Shown here piece by piece: positions 1-7,000 of a DNA stretch of 11,466 bases. The translations under genes were made by a program, and so were the position numbers. The number at the start of each line of letters is the position of its first letter. The stretch's first letter is position 1. Origin of the DNA: Eubacterium sp. UBA3720 (GTDB lineage: Bacteria > Bacillota > Clostridia > Lachnospirales > Lachnospiraceae); contig DFHP01000119.1 of NCBI GenBank assembly GCA_002371335.1, forward strand, positions 1 through 11,466, in the 5' to 3' direction. The notes beneath the pieces were generated by a model that had not been told where the DNA came from, did no database searches, and was given only the letters and a program-made list of their open reading frames with translations.

Positions 1-48
1 AGGGGTTTCGCAATTGCCAGTTTTTGTGTACAGGCAATTGTGAAACTT
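1..48. repeat. Left-edge hairpin carrying one arm of a 20-bp window-spanning inverted repeat
   Basis: Bases 5-18 (GTTTCGCAATTGCC) pair with bases 33-46 (GGCAATTGTGAAAC) with a single G-T wobble around a 14-base loop, so this edge can form a local hairpin. Bases 1-20 are also the exact reverse complement of 11241-11260 at the other end of the window. Identity between the two ends stops at base 21, and the repeat may continue to the left beyond the window. This is probably the edge of a dispersed repeat element; its type is not recognisable from what is visible. Confidence 0.55.
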
Positions 49-194
49 ATATATAGCCAAAACTTCCCGCATAGCATTTCTGAAACAGTCTGATCATGAA
101 AATAACATATCAGGGACGCTCCCGGGCGAGACTTGAAATATTGTAGTATAAGAAATAATTTCAGAAATGAAAAAAACAACTCAAAACAATTTTA

Positions 195-234
195 AGGGCT
201 ACCCGAAGAGTTTTTTATCTCTGCGAATAGCCCT
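195..234 (-). terminator. Hairpin ending a short leftward transcript (terminator or attenuator)
   Basis: On the minus strand AGGGCTA (234-228) pairs with TAGCCCT (201-195), and an inner AGAG/CTCT pairing (222-219 with 210-207) extends the stem around an A-rich loop. After the stem the minus strand reads TTAAAATTG and then becomes U-rich (about 186-170). The U tract is not directly adjacent to the stem, so this is a weak intrinsic terminator or one arm of an attenuator. It begins one base after the stop codon of the 7-codon frame at 259-236, the spacing expected of a leader-peptide attenuator. Confidence 0.45.
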
Positions 235-235
235 C

Positions 236-259
236 TTAATGAATGATCTGAATCTTCAT
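236..259 (-). CDS. Candidate 7-residue leader peptide
   Basis: A perfect AGGAGG site (271-266) lies 6 bases before an ATG that opens a frame of seven codons, MKIQIIH, ending in TAA. Spacing and strength of the ribosome site equal those of the real genes in this window. It lies about 190 bases downstream of a strong leftward promoter (475-447) and directly in front of a hairpin (234-195). A second short frame, MMNLERRTCP (372-340), lies upstream in the same transcript with a weaker purine-rich site. The peptide has no run of one codon that would name an amino acid. It may be a leader peptide for a gene to the left of the window or a translated part of a small RNA. Confidence 0.35.
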   Translation of the reverse strand: MKIQIIH

Positions 260-446
260 TTCTGACCTCCTATGAAATTGTTTTACAGAATTTACAGTTA
301 CCTCATCACTCGAATAATCTTACCGTTTATCCAAAGGCTTTATGGACACGTCCTGCGTTCCAAATTCATCATTTCTTTCTTTGCTTAGGATCATCATTCG
401 GGATGAATCTATGTAATGAGAAGATCTCTTCTCTTCTGTTGAGACA

Positions 447-475
447 ATAATACTAAAAAAAGGTAAAAAAGTCAA
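447..475 (-). promoter_or_regulatory. Sigma-70 type promoter of a short leftward RNA
   Basis: The minus strand has TTGACT (475-470), a 17-base T-rich spacer and TATTAT (452-447): five of six matches to each consensus hexamer. The predicted start near base 440 is followed at once by a hairpin, GAGAAG/CTTCTC (434-419), of the kind that protects RNA 5' ends. No gene-sized frame follows within the window, so the product is a short RNA or the leader of a gene beyond base 1. Confidence 0.55.
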
Positions 476-550
476 TAGTTTTCTGAAAAAATATTCAAAA
501 CATTAGCGTTGTGAAAAAAGAAACATATTAAAGGGACTATATTCAATAAT

Positions 551-636
551 TAACCAAAACTTCCCACTTCATGCTGAAGGGGCTGTTGGGATCATAATCC
601 CAACTATTCAGAAATGACATGTGGGAAGTTTAGTTA
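551..636. repeat. 86-bp nested palindromic element
   Basis: The ends are near-perfect inverted repeats: the left arm (551-567) contains AAACTTCCCAC and the right arm (621-636) contains GTGGGAAGTTT, with outer TAAC/GTTA pairing and one extra base. Inside are two perfect hairpins: CTTCA/TGAAG (567-571 with 575-579) and GTTGGGAT/ATCCCAAC (585-592 with 597-604). CCAAAACTTCCC at 554-565 recurs exactly at 57-68, which suggests a dispersed family. Either a small foldback/REP-like element or a structured RNA would fit. It lies just beyond the terminator of the TVP38-family gene. Confidence 0.5.
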
Positions 637-646
637 TAAACTAAAA

Positions 647-691
647 ATCCCCGCGTCCGGCATCAGAATTAACTGAAACCGGGGAGGGGAT
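647..691 (-). terminator. Intrinsic terminator of the TVP38-family gene
   Basis: On the minus strand ATCCCC (691-686) pairs with GGGGAT (652-647), and CCGG at 682-679 pairs with CCGG at 660-657, with an inner CAG/CTG pairing. TTTTTAG follows directly. It lies about 90 bases past the stop codon of the membrane-protein gene, in the right orientation to end its transcript. Confidence 0.6.
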
Positions 692-781
692 GGGCAGGGA
701 TCCGGTTGAAAAAAACGAAGGAGGATACACGCGCCATAAAAATAAAGGCGGCAAAGCTGCGCTGAAGAGATGCAGCCCGGA

Positions 782-1498
782 TCAGATGTGCCGGTTGATC
801 CAGTTGAGAATGCTGTTTCCTTTGACAGCTACAAAGGCAAGAATCATTATCTGAATTCCGATCGCAAACACCATAAACAGGAACTGGCCGTTGATCAGAA
901 AACTTCCTGCCAGGCAGTTGAAGAATATCTGGATCCAGCATGTCGACATGAGTGATATGATAAAACGTGAATAGCGGATCGGAGTTCCGGCGGCAATATA
1001 AGGGATAATGCCGTTTGGAATGACCGGAAGCAGGTTTGCCACTGCCACAACGAGGGTGGGGCGGAACAGCTTCATCTTTTCCTTCAGGAAATTTGTTTTA
1101 TCGTTCGAGTCTATGTCAATTATATCTGAGATCCTGTCGCCCAGACGTCTCACAAAGGTGAATACGACAATATTTCCAAGTACAAATCCGAAGTAGCATG
1201 CCAGAAAAGCTTCGATCCACCCATACAGGGCGCCGGAAGCGATCTGGATAGCGATGCCGGGGAAAAAAATGCTTACGACCTGAAGGATGGAAAGGAGAAC
1301 GGTACATACGATACCCTTCCATTTTCCTTCGTTCTCCAGGTAAGACTGGATCTCGTCAGCGCGTCCATCCACCAGGAGCTTGAACAATCCCTGCAGAGTG
1401 TCTCCAAATGCGTGCCAGATCAGCATAACAATGACTGCCAGAATGGCAAGCATTAACAGAATGTGCAGAAGAGAGCGGAATTTTGATTGTTTCTTCAT
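782..1498 (-). CDS. TVP38/TMEM64 (VTT/DedA-like) family membrane protein
   Basis: A 238-residue integral membrane protein of the VTT (formerly SNARE-associated) family, related to DedA proteins. Relatives have been linked to lipid scrambling or flipping and envelope homeostasis, but no substrate can be assigned here. A basic start is followed by a membrane helix at about 9-31 and an amphipathic stretch (about 44-60). Next come the re-entrant family segments with Pro80-Gly81 and GALYG (89-93), a helix pair around 95-117 ending in RR, a second re-entrant region with LLPVIPNG (about 155-165), and a hydrophobic C-terminal helix. The start is taken at 1498 because AAGGA lies 8 bases before this ATG; an in-frame TTG at 1519 has no ribosome site. 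It is a single-gene unit, divergent from the nitrogen locus, with its own promoter (1616-1588) and terminator (691-647). Confidence 0.85.
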   Translation of the reverse strand: MKKQSKFRSLLHILLMLAILAVIVMLIWHAFGDTLQGLFKLLVDGRADEIQSYLENEGKWKGIVCTVLLSILQVVSIFFPGIAIQIASGALYGWIEAFLACYFGFVLGNIVVFTFVRRLGDRISDIIDIDSNDKTNFLKEKMKLFRPTLVVAVANLLPVIPNGIIPYIAAGTPIRYSRFIISLMSTCWIQIFFNCLAGSFLINGQFLFMVFAIGIQIMILAFVAVKGNSILNWINRHI

Positions 1499-1524
1499 AT
1501 TTAATGTCCTTATTAGCAAAAAAT

Positions 1525-1553
1525 CATTTATACATAAAAGCTATGTATAAATG
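1525..1553. promoter_or_regulatory. 12-bp perfect dyad in the TVP38-gene leader
   Basis: CATTTATACATA (1525-1536) and TATGTATAAATG (1542-1553) are exact reverse complements separated by five bases. The dyad lies 27 bases upstream of the start codon and about 30 bases downstream of the predicted transcription start. It could be an operator for a dimeric repressor or an RNA hairpin in the leader. AT-rich palindromes of this length are unlikely by chance, but which protein would bind cannot be told. Confidence 0.55.
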
Positions 1554-1587
1554 GTTCTTAGATTCTTTCATATTAAAAGCAGATTGC

Positions 1588-1616
1588 ATTATATACAATA
1601 TTATTTGGAAAGTCAA
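1588..1616 (-). promoter_or_regulatory. Sigma-70 type promoter of the TVP38-family gene
   Basis: On the minus strand TTGACT (1616-1611), a 17-base spacer and TATAAT (1593-1588) give a near-consensus promoter. The expected start near 1581 leaves a leader of about 80 bases that contains the 12-bp dyad. Confidence 0.7.
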
Positions 1617-1700
1617 ATATATGACAAATGATTGAATAAATGCATAAAAATGTAACAAAAACGTAAAAAATCTCATTGCGATTTAATAATTTAAATTATC

Positions 1701-1813
1701 AAAGGCAGATACCGTATGATAAAATGAACACATATGAATTTTTATCCTGTGCCGCAGCCGCGCATCCCCGGTGAACCGGAGCCTGAGGCGGCAAAGGCAG
1801 ATACATCGTATGA
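1701..1813 (+). repeat. Direct repeat enclosing a GC-rich hairpin in the glutamine synthetase-like gene leader
   Basis: AAAGGCAGATAC followed by CGTATGA occurs at 1701-1719 and again at 1793-1813, the second copy with two extra bases (AT) between the parts. Between them lies a hairpin: an outer TGCCGC/GCGGCA pairing (1750-1755 with 1788-1793) and an inner CCGG-TGAA-CCGG (1768-1779). This block is much richer in GC than the flanking DNA. TATGAT at 1715-1720 could be a -10 element, but the upstream TTAAAT is a poor -35, so the promoter of the downstream gene is not clear. Confidence 0.4.
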
Positions 1814-1877
1814 GCCGGAAAATAGAATGAGCCCGAAGTTAAAATGAATCGAAAAACAGAATGAATCGGAAAACAGG
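1810..1877 (+). repeat. Four tandem degenerate 17-bp repeats upstream of the glutamine synthetase-like gene
   Basis: Four consecutive 17-base units start at 1810, 1827, 1844 and 1861, from ATGAGCCGGAAAATAGA to ATGAATCGGAAAACAGG. A rough consensus is ATGARYCGRAAAAYAGA, with unit two the most diverged. Each unit starts with ATG and the next unit supplies TGA, so the first three units read as six-codon frames (MSRKIE, MSPKLK, MNRKTE) whose stop overlaps the next start as ATGA. The fourth frame runs to 1902, across the start of the downstream gene. No Shine-Dalgarno site precedes units one to three. The last unit ends inside the AGGAGG site at 1875-1880. They may be binding sites for a protein or a reinitiation chain. 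Confidence 0.6.
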
Positions 1878-1888
1878 AGGAGTGATCT

Positions 1889-3175
1889 ATGACCATGATT
1901 AATAAAAACGATATTTTTGAAATGATCGAAGAAGAGGACGTGAAATTTGTGCGTCTGCAGTTCGTTGATCTGTTTGGGGAATTAAAAAATATAGCGATCA
2001 CATCAGGACAGATTCATAAAGCGCTCGAAGGAAAGGTCAAAGTAGATGCTTTTCATATAGAAGGAATGCATGATCTGGGCTACGATTCAGTCTATCTTAA
2101 GCCTGATCTGAGTACATTTGCGATTCTGCCATGGAGGCCTCAGCACGGGAAGGTCGCCCGTCTGCTCTGCGATCTCATGGATATGCAGGGGAATATGATA
2201 GAAGAAAGTCCGCGTTATATCCTGAGAAAGGTCATGATGGATGCGGAGAAGAGAGGTTACAGTTTTGATATCCATCCGAACTGTGAGTTCTTTCTTTTTC
2301 TGAACGATGAGAACGGCCATGCGACGACCCATACGGGCGAGTCTGCGCAATACCTGGATGTTGCGCCTCTTGACAAAGGGGAAAACGCCAGACGCGATTT
2401 GATACTCACGCTGGAGGAGATGGGATTCGAAGTAGAATCTTCTCATCATGAGATGACGCCCGGACAGCACGCCGTGGACTTTAAATCCGCGCAAGGGGTC
2501 CGTATGGCGGATCAGATCCTGACTTTCCGCACTACGATCCGTACCATAGCGGTGCGCCACGGGATGCACGCTACCTTTATGCCAAAACCAAGGACAGATC
2601 TTCCGGGTTCCGCCATGCGTGTGACTATATCCATCTATAAAGACGGAAAAAACATCATGAACGGGATCAATGGTGAAAGATTCAGCAAAGAAGCTCTTTC
2701 CTGCGCAGCCGGCATGCTGGAGCATCAGAAGGCTATGGCGGCTTTTGCAAACCCGATCGTCAACTCCTACAAACGTCTGAAGGCGAAATTTTTTGCTCCC
2801 TCAGAGCTGTTCTGGTCGACGACGGATTACTATGCGCCGGTGCTGCTTGAGGTAGGAGATCAGGATAATGTATATATGGAATGGAAGATGCCCGATGGCG
2901 CATCGAACCCCTATCTTATGCTGGCTCAGGCTGTTGCTGTCTGTCTGGAGGCGATCGGAAAAGAAATGACCCCTCCCGGGGAAAACGAGAAGCTTGGCAT
3001 GCTGCCCGCAACCCTGATGGAGTCGGTCAATGCATTTAAGGAAGACCGGTTCCTCCGGTCTATCTGCGGGGAAAGCTACGCGGACGCCTATATCAGGGGA
3101 AAGGAAGCTGAATGGGAGAGATATTCCAGGGAGGTGACAGACTGGGAACTGCAGGAATATCTCAGAAGAATATAA
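1889..3175 (+). CDS. Glutamine synthetase type I-like protein, probable pseudoenzyme
   Basis: A 428-residue class I glutamine synthetase homologue, close to the usual 440, aligning end to end with Bacillus-type GlnA. Conserved landmarks include VRLQFVDLFG (21-30), YLKPDLSTF (69-77), CEFFLF (132-137), SHHEMTPGQH (185-194), HATFMPKP, NSYKRL and SNPYL. Using Salmonella numbering from memory, key active-site residues have changed: metal ligand E129 is Asn131, E220 is Ala195 and H269 is Arg244. Catalytic flap glutamate E327 is Phe302. The arginine-rich NRSPLIRIP segment becomes DYYAPVLLEV (313-322), and R359 is Lys333. Ligands E131, E212 and E357 remain (Glu133, Glu188, Glu331). Loss in both metal sites plus the catalytic glutamate argues against glutamine synthesis, so a sensory or regulatory role is inferred. 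The start follows AGGAGG by 8 bases. The ANTAR gene follows 86 bases downstream. Confidence 0.85.
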   Translation: MTMINKNDIFEMIEEEDVKFVRLQFVDLFGELKNIAITSGQIHKALEGKVKVDAFHIEGMHDLGYDSVYLKPDLSTFAILPWRPQHGKVARLLCDLMDMQGNMIEESPRYILRKVMMDAEKRGYSFDIHPNCEFFLFLNDENGHATTHTGESAQYLDVAPLDKGENARRDLILTLEEMGFEVESSHHEMTPGQHAVDFKSAQGVRMADQILTFRTTIRTIAVRHGMHATFMPKPRTDLPGSAMRVTISIYKDGKNIMNGINGERFSKEALSCAAGMLEHQKAMAAFANPIVNSYKRLKAKFFAPSELFWSTTDYYAPVLLEVGDQDNVYMEWKMPDGASNPYLMLAQAVAVCLEAIGKEMTPPGENEKLGMLPATLMESVNAFKEDRFLRSICGESYADAYIRGKEAEWERYSREVTDWELQEYLRRI

Positions 3176-3204
3176 AAAACATATCAAAGGAGCAGGCTGG
3201 CACG

Positions 3205-3241
3205 CTGAACATTTCCGCATCGGAATGATCAGTTTTTCTTT
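3205..3241 (+). terminator. Terminator-like hairpin between the glutamine synthetase-like gene and the ANTAR gene
   Basis: CTGA (3205-3208) pairs with TCAG (3229-3232), then CATT with AATG, and TCCG with CGGA around a CAT loop, with one mismatch and one bulged T. TTTTTCTTT (3233-3241) follows at once, as in a plus-strand intrinsic terminator. It lies 30 bases past the stop of the upstream gene and just before the AGGAGG of the ANTAR gene. It would therefore attenuate read-through into the antiterminator's own gene. ANTAR proteins work by preventing such terminators from forming, so autoregulation is a reasonable inference. Confidence 0.6.
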
Positions 3242-3261
3242 GAAAGTAGGAGGTATGGATC

Positions 3262-3816
3262 GTGAGTAATATCATAATAGCATTTCCTGCGTCAAAGGGG
3301 AAAACTGCGTCAAAGATAAAAGAACTGCTTAAACGATACGGTTTTCAGGAGATCATAAGTGTTACGAATGGAAATGAAGCGCTTCAATATATGCAGGAGC
3401 TTGGCGGCGGGATCGTGATCAACCCTCTGCAGCTGGCTGATATGTATTATACGGAAATGCTGCAGTATATGCCGTCGTATTTTGAAATGCTCCTTCTGGA
3501 TTCTCACGCAAAGATCATGGAGTCCAGAGAAGAGAATGTGATAGCGGTCTCTATGCCGGTCAGGGTTCATGAATTCATTGAGACTGTATCGATGATGTCA
3601 GAGAACACGGACGGGAAGATAAAGAGGGGGAGAAAGCGAAAAAAGGTACGTTCCGAAAGAGATAATAATTATATCAGGAACGCAAAACAGGTTCTTATGG
3701 AGAGAAATCATATGTCGGAGGAGGAAGCTCACCGTTATATTCAGAAGTGCAGCATGGACAGCGGGCGATCCATGGTAGAGACGGCGAAGATGATTCTGAC
3801 GATAGGAATTATGTAA
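3262..3816 (+). CDS. ANTAR-domain RNA-binding antiterminator with degenerate receiver domain (NitR-like)
   Basis: A 184-residue protein. Residues 1-110 resemble a receiver domain, but the acidic pocket and phospho-acceptor are missing: the position after the third strand reads GIVINP, with Asn54 where aspartate is expected, and the N-terminal strand ends in FPAS rather than acidic residues. A strongly basic linker (119-133, KIKRGRKRKK) leads to an ANTAR domain (about 136-181) with IRNAKQVLMERNHMSEEEAH and SMVETAKMIL. ANTAR domains bind paired RNA hairpins and cause antitermination. The gene order resembles Clostridium acetobutylicum glnA-nitR. The start is GTG, 8 bases after AGGAGG; the ATG at 3255 is too close to that site. 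The signal is probably relayed by a partner protein or ligand rather than phosphorylation, with the neighbouring glutamine synthetase-like protein a candidate. Confidence 0.85.
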   Translation: MSNIIIAFPASKGKTASKIKELLKRYGFQEIISVTNGNEALQYMQELGGGIVINPLQLADMYYTEMLQYMPSYFEMLLLDSHAKIMESREENVIAVSMPVRVHEFIETVSMMSENTDGKIKRGRKRKKVRSERDNNYIRNAKQVLMERNHMSEEEAHRYIQKCSMDSGRSMVETAKMILTIGIM

Positions 3817-3901
3817 AAAAGAAAAGACAGGCAGGCGGGTTTGTACACAAAATGAGAAGGTCATAAAATCATACAAAACAATGAGGCGTGAAATGTAGAA
3901 A

Positions 3902-3927
3902 GTGCCCATAAATCGGAGTTATAGCAC
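3902..3927 (+). promoter_or_regulatory. Hairpin in the ANTAR-ppdK intergenic region
   Basis: GTGC (3902-3905) pairs with GCAC (3924-3927) and ATAA (3908-3911) with TTAT (3919-3922), enclosing the loop ATCGGAG. ANTAR target hairpins have six-base loops with A first and G fourth; this loop has A and G at those positions but is seven bases long, and no convincing second hairpin stands beside it. The remainder of the 252-base gap (3817-4068) is AT-rich and has no other clear feature except a weak possible promoter. Confidence 0.3.
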
Positions 3928-3967
3928 AAAAAACATATGAAAACACACAAAAATCAAGGTTTGATGG

Positions 3968-3996
3968 TGGACGAATAATGTGATTTCTGATAAAAT
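3968..3996 (+). promoter_or_regulatory. Possible promoter of ppdK
   Basis: TGGACG (3968-3973), a 17-base spacer and TAAAAT (3991-3996) match the vegetative consensus at four and five of six positions. It would place the start near 4003, about 65 bases before the ppdK start codon. A TATAAA at about 4020 is an alternative but has no good -35. The 252-base gap after the ANTAR gene makes a separate promoter likely. Confidence 0.35.
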
Positions 3997-4068
3997 ATTT
4001 TCGCTAAAGAAATGAATTGTATAAAGAAAAGAAGGAAAGAATGAAAATTCGTAGGAGGAAAAGCGAAT

Positions 4069-7000
4069 ATGGCGAGAAAATGGGTTTACTTGTTCACGGA
4101 AGGTAATGCAAACATGAGAGAGCTTCTCGGAGGAAAAGGAGCAAATCTTGCGGAGATGACCAATATCGGTCTTCCTGTTCCTCAGGGATTTACCATCACA
4201 ACAGAAGCGTGCAACCAGTATTACAAAGACGGTCGTAAAATCAGTCAGGAGATCATGGACCAGGCAATGGAAGGCGTTGCAAAGATGGAAGAGATCAACG
4301 GAAAGAAATTCGGAGATCTTGAGAATCCTCTGCTCGTATCTGTTCGTTCAGGAGCGCGCGCGTCTATGCCGGGAATGATGGATACGATATTGAACCTTGG
4401 TCTGAATGATGACGTAGTAAAGGCCATGATCGCAGGAAATCCCGATCCGAAATTTGAGCGTTTTGTGTATGACTCATACAGACGTTTCATTCAGATGTTC
4501 TCAGATGTAGTCATGGGCGTGGGAAAGAAATATTTCGAAGAGCTCATTGATAAAATGAAAGAGGAAAAGGGAGTCGAGTTTGATGTAGATCTGACATCTG
4601 AAGACCTGAAACAGCTGGCAGTCCAGTTTAAGCAGGAGTACAAAAACCAGCTTGGAGAAGAATTCCCTTCCGATCCCGTCGTACAGCTGAAGGCTGCCAT
4701 TGAGGCAGTATTCCGTTCATGGGATAATCCGCGCGCGAATGTATATCGCCGTGACAATGATATCCCGTATTCATGGGGAACAGCTGTCAGCGTAATGCCG
4801 ATGGTATTCGGAAACCTGAATAATGAATCCGGTACGGGCGTTGCGTTTACACGTGACCCGGCTACCGGAGAAAAGAAAATGATGGGAGAGTTCCTTATCA
4901 ACGCACAGGGAGAGGACGTTGTAGCAGGCGTTCGTACGCCGATGCCGATCTCTCAGATGGAGAAGGAATTCCCGGAAGCATACGCAGAATTTATCAATGT
5001 ATGCAGCACCCTGGAGAATCATTACCATGATATGCAGGATATGGAGTTTACGGTTGAAAACAAAAAGCTTTACATGCTTCAGTGCCGCAGCGGAAAAAGG
5101 ACAGCTCCCGCAGCTCTTAAGATCGCCTGCGATCTGGTCGATGAAGGACACAGGACAGAAGAGGAAGCGGTATCTATGATCGATCCGCGTAATCTGGATA
5201 CGCTGCTTCATCCGCAGTTTGACATGGAAGCGCTGAAAAAAGCAGTGCCGCTTGGCAAAGGCCTTGGCGCTTCACCGGGCGCCGCATGCGGTAAGGTCGT
5301 TTTCACTGCCGATGACGCGATGGAATGGGCAGCAAGGGGCGAAAAGGTGGTCCTTGTACGTCTTGAGACATCGCCTGAAGATATTACAGGAATGAAATCC
5401 GCAGAGGGTATTCTGACAGTCCGCGGCGGAATGACATCTCATGCTGCAGTTGTGGCACGAGGAATGGGCGCATGCTGTGTATCCGGATGCGGAGATATTG
5501 TCATGGACGAGGCGAACAAACAGTTCACTCTTGGCGGCGTCACATTTAAAGAAGGCGACGAGATCTCCATTGACGGAAGCACTGGAAATATTTACGGAGG
5601 AATCATTCCGACAAAGGATGCAAGCATTGCCGGAGAGTTCGGCCGTATCATGGAATGGGCTGATAAATACAGAAAACTGAAAGTACGTACAAACGCGGAT
5701 ACACCTGCAGACGCGAGAAAGGCACGCGAGCTGGGAGCCGAAGGTATCGGACTTTGCCGTACAGAGCACATGTTCTTCGAGGAGGACAGGATCGCTGCTT
5801 TCCGTGAGATGATCTGTTCCGACACCGCGGAAGAGAGAGAAGAGGCGCTCGCAAAGATCCTGCCTTATCAGCAGGGAGACTTCGAAGAATTGTATGAGGC
5901 TCTCGAGGGTAATCCCGTAACGATCAGGTTCCTGGATCCGCCGCTTCATGAATTTGTTCCGACTGAAGAAGTCGAAATAGAAAAACTTGCAGCCGCAAAG
6001 CATAAAACGGTTGCTGAGATCAAAGCTATGATCGCTTCGCTGCATGAGGTCAATCCGATGATGGGACACAGAGGATGCCGTCTGGGCGTTACTTATCCTG
6101 AGATCGCACAAATGCAGACAAGGGCGGTCATCCGTGCGGCAGTAAATGTTCAGAAAAAACATCCTGAGTGGAACATCAGACCGGAAATCATGATCCCGCT
6201 TATCAGCGACGTTAAAGAGCTCACATATGTAAAGAAATTTGTGACAGAGACAGCCGACGAGGAGATCGCAGCCGCAGGAATCGATCTGGAATATGAGGTC
6301 GGCACAATGATCGAGATCCCGAGAGCTGCTCTGACCGCAGATGAGATCGCCAAAGAGGCAGCATTCTTCTGCTTCGGAACAAACGATCTGACACAGATGA
6401 CTTACGGATTCTCGCGTGACGATTCCGGAAAGTTCATGAACGCATACTATGACGCAAAGATACTTGAGAACGATCCGTTTGCAAAGCTTGATACTACAGG
6501 CGTAGGAAAGCTGATGGAAATAGCTATCAAACTCGGACGTCCCGTAAATCCTGATCTCCATGTGGGAATATGCGGAGAGCATGGCGGCGATCCTGCATCC
6601 GTAGAATTCTGCCATCAGATAGGTCTGGATTATGTTTCATGCTCACCGTTCCGTGTTCCGATCGCTCGTCTTGCGGCAGCACAGGCAGCGATCAAAGAGA
6701 AGGCAGCTAAGGGAACAGATTCTGAGGCTGAAGGACGGGCAGCCGGAAAGGAAGCGATCAAAACGCAGATGGAAAAAAAGGCTAAAGAGGTGGCTGAAAA
6801 GCTCGAAGCCGGAAAGGAATCGGCTAAAGAGGCGGCAAAGAAGTTCGACGAGAAATACGACGCAACCGGCAAAGCCAAAGAGGCTGCAAAAGAAGTAGCA
6901 GAAAAGATCGAGGCAGGAAAGGAAGCGGCGAAGAAGTTCGATGAGAAATACGACGCAACCGGCAAAGCTAAGGAGGCTGCAAAAGAAGCTGCCAGAACAG

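Noticed and set aside
1734..1847. A 37-codon frame (MNFYPVPQPR...) in the glutamine synthetase-like gene leader.
   Set aside because: There is no ribosome site, it crosses the GC hairpin and the tandem repeats, and its Pro/Glu content follows from the GC-rich block. A leader peptide cannot be excluded.
2087..2725. A 212-codon frame antisense to the glutamine synthetase-like gene.
   Set aside because: It is a shadow frame without ribosome site or recognisable domain. An antisense RNA, as reported near Clostridium glnA, could still exist but is not shown here.
3198..3214. TGGCACG resembling half of a sigma-54 promoter before the ANTAR gene.
   Set aside because: The -12 half (TTGC) is absent at the required spacing.
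5272..6615. A 447-codon open frame antisense to ppdK.
   Set aside because: It is a mirror of a well-supported coding sequence, with Cys/Ser/His-rich composition and no ribosome site.
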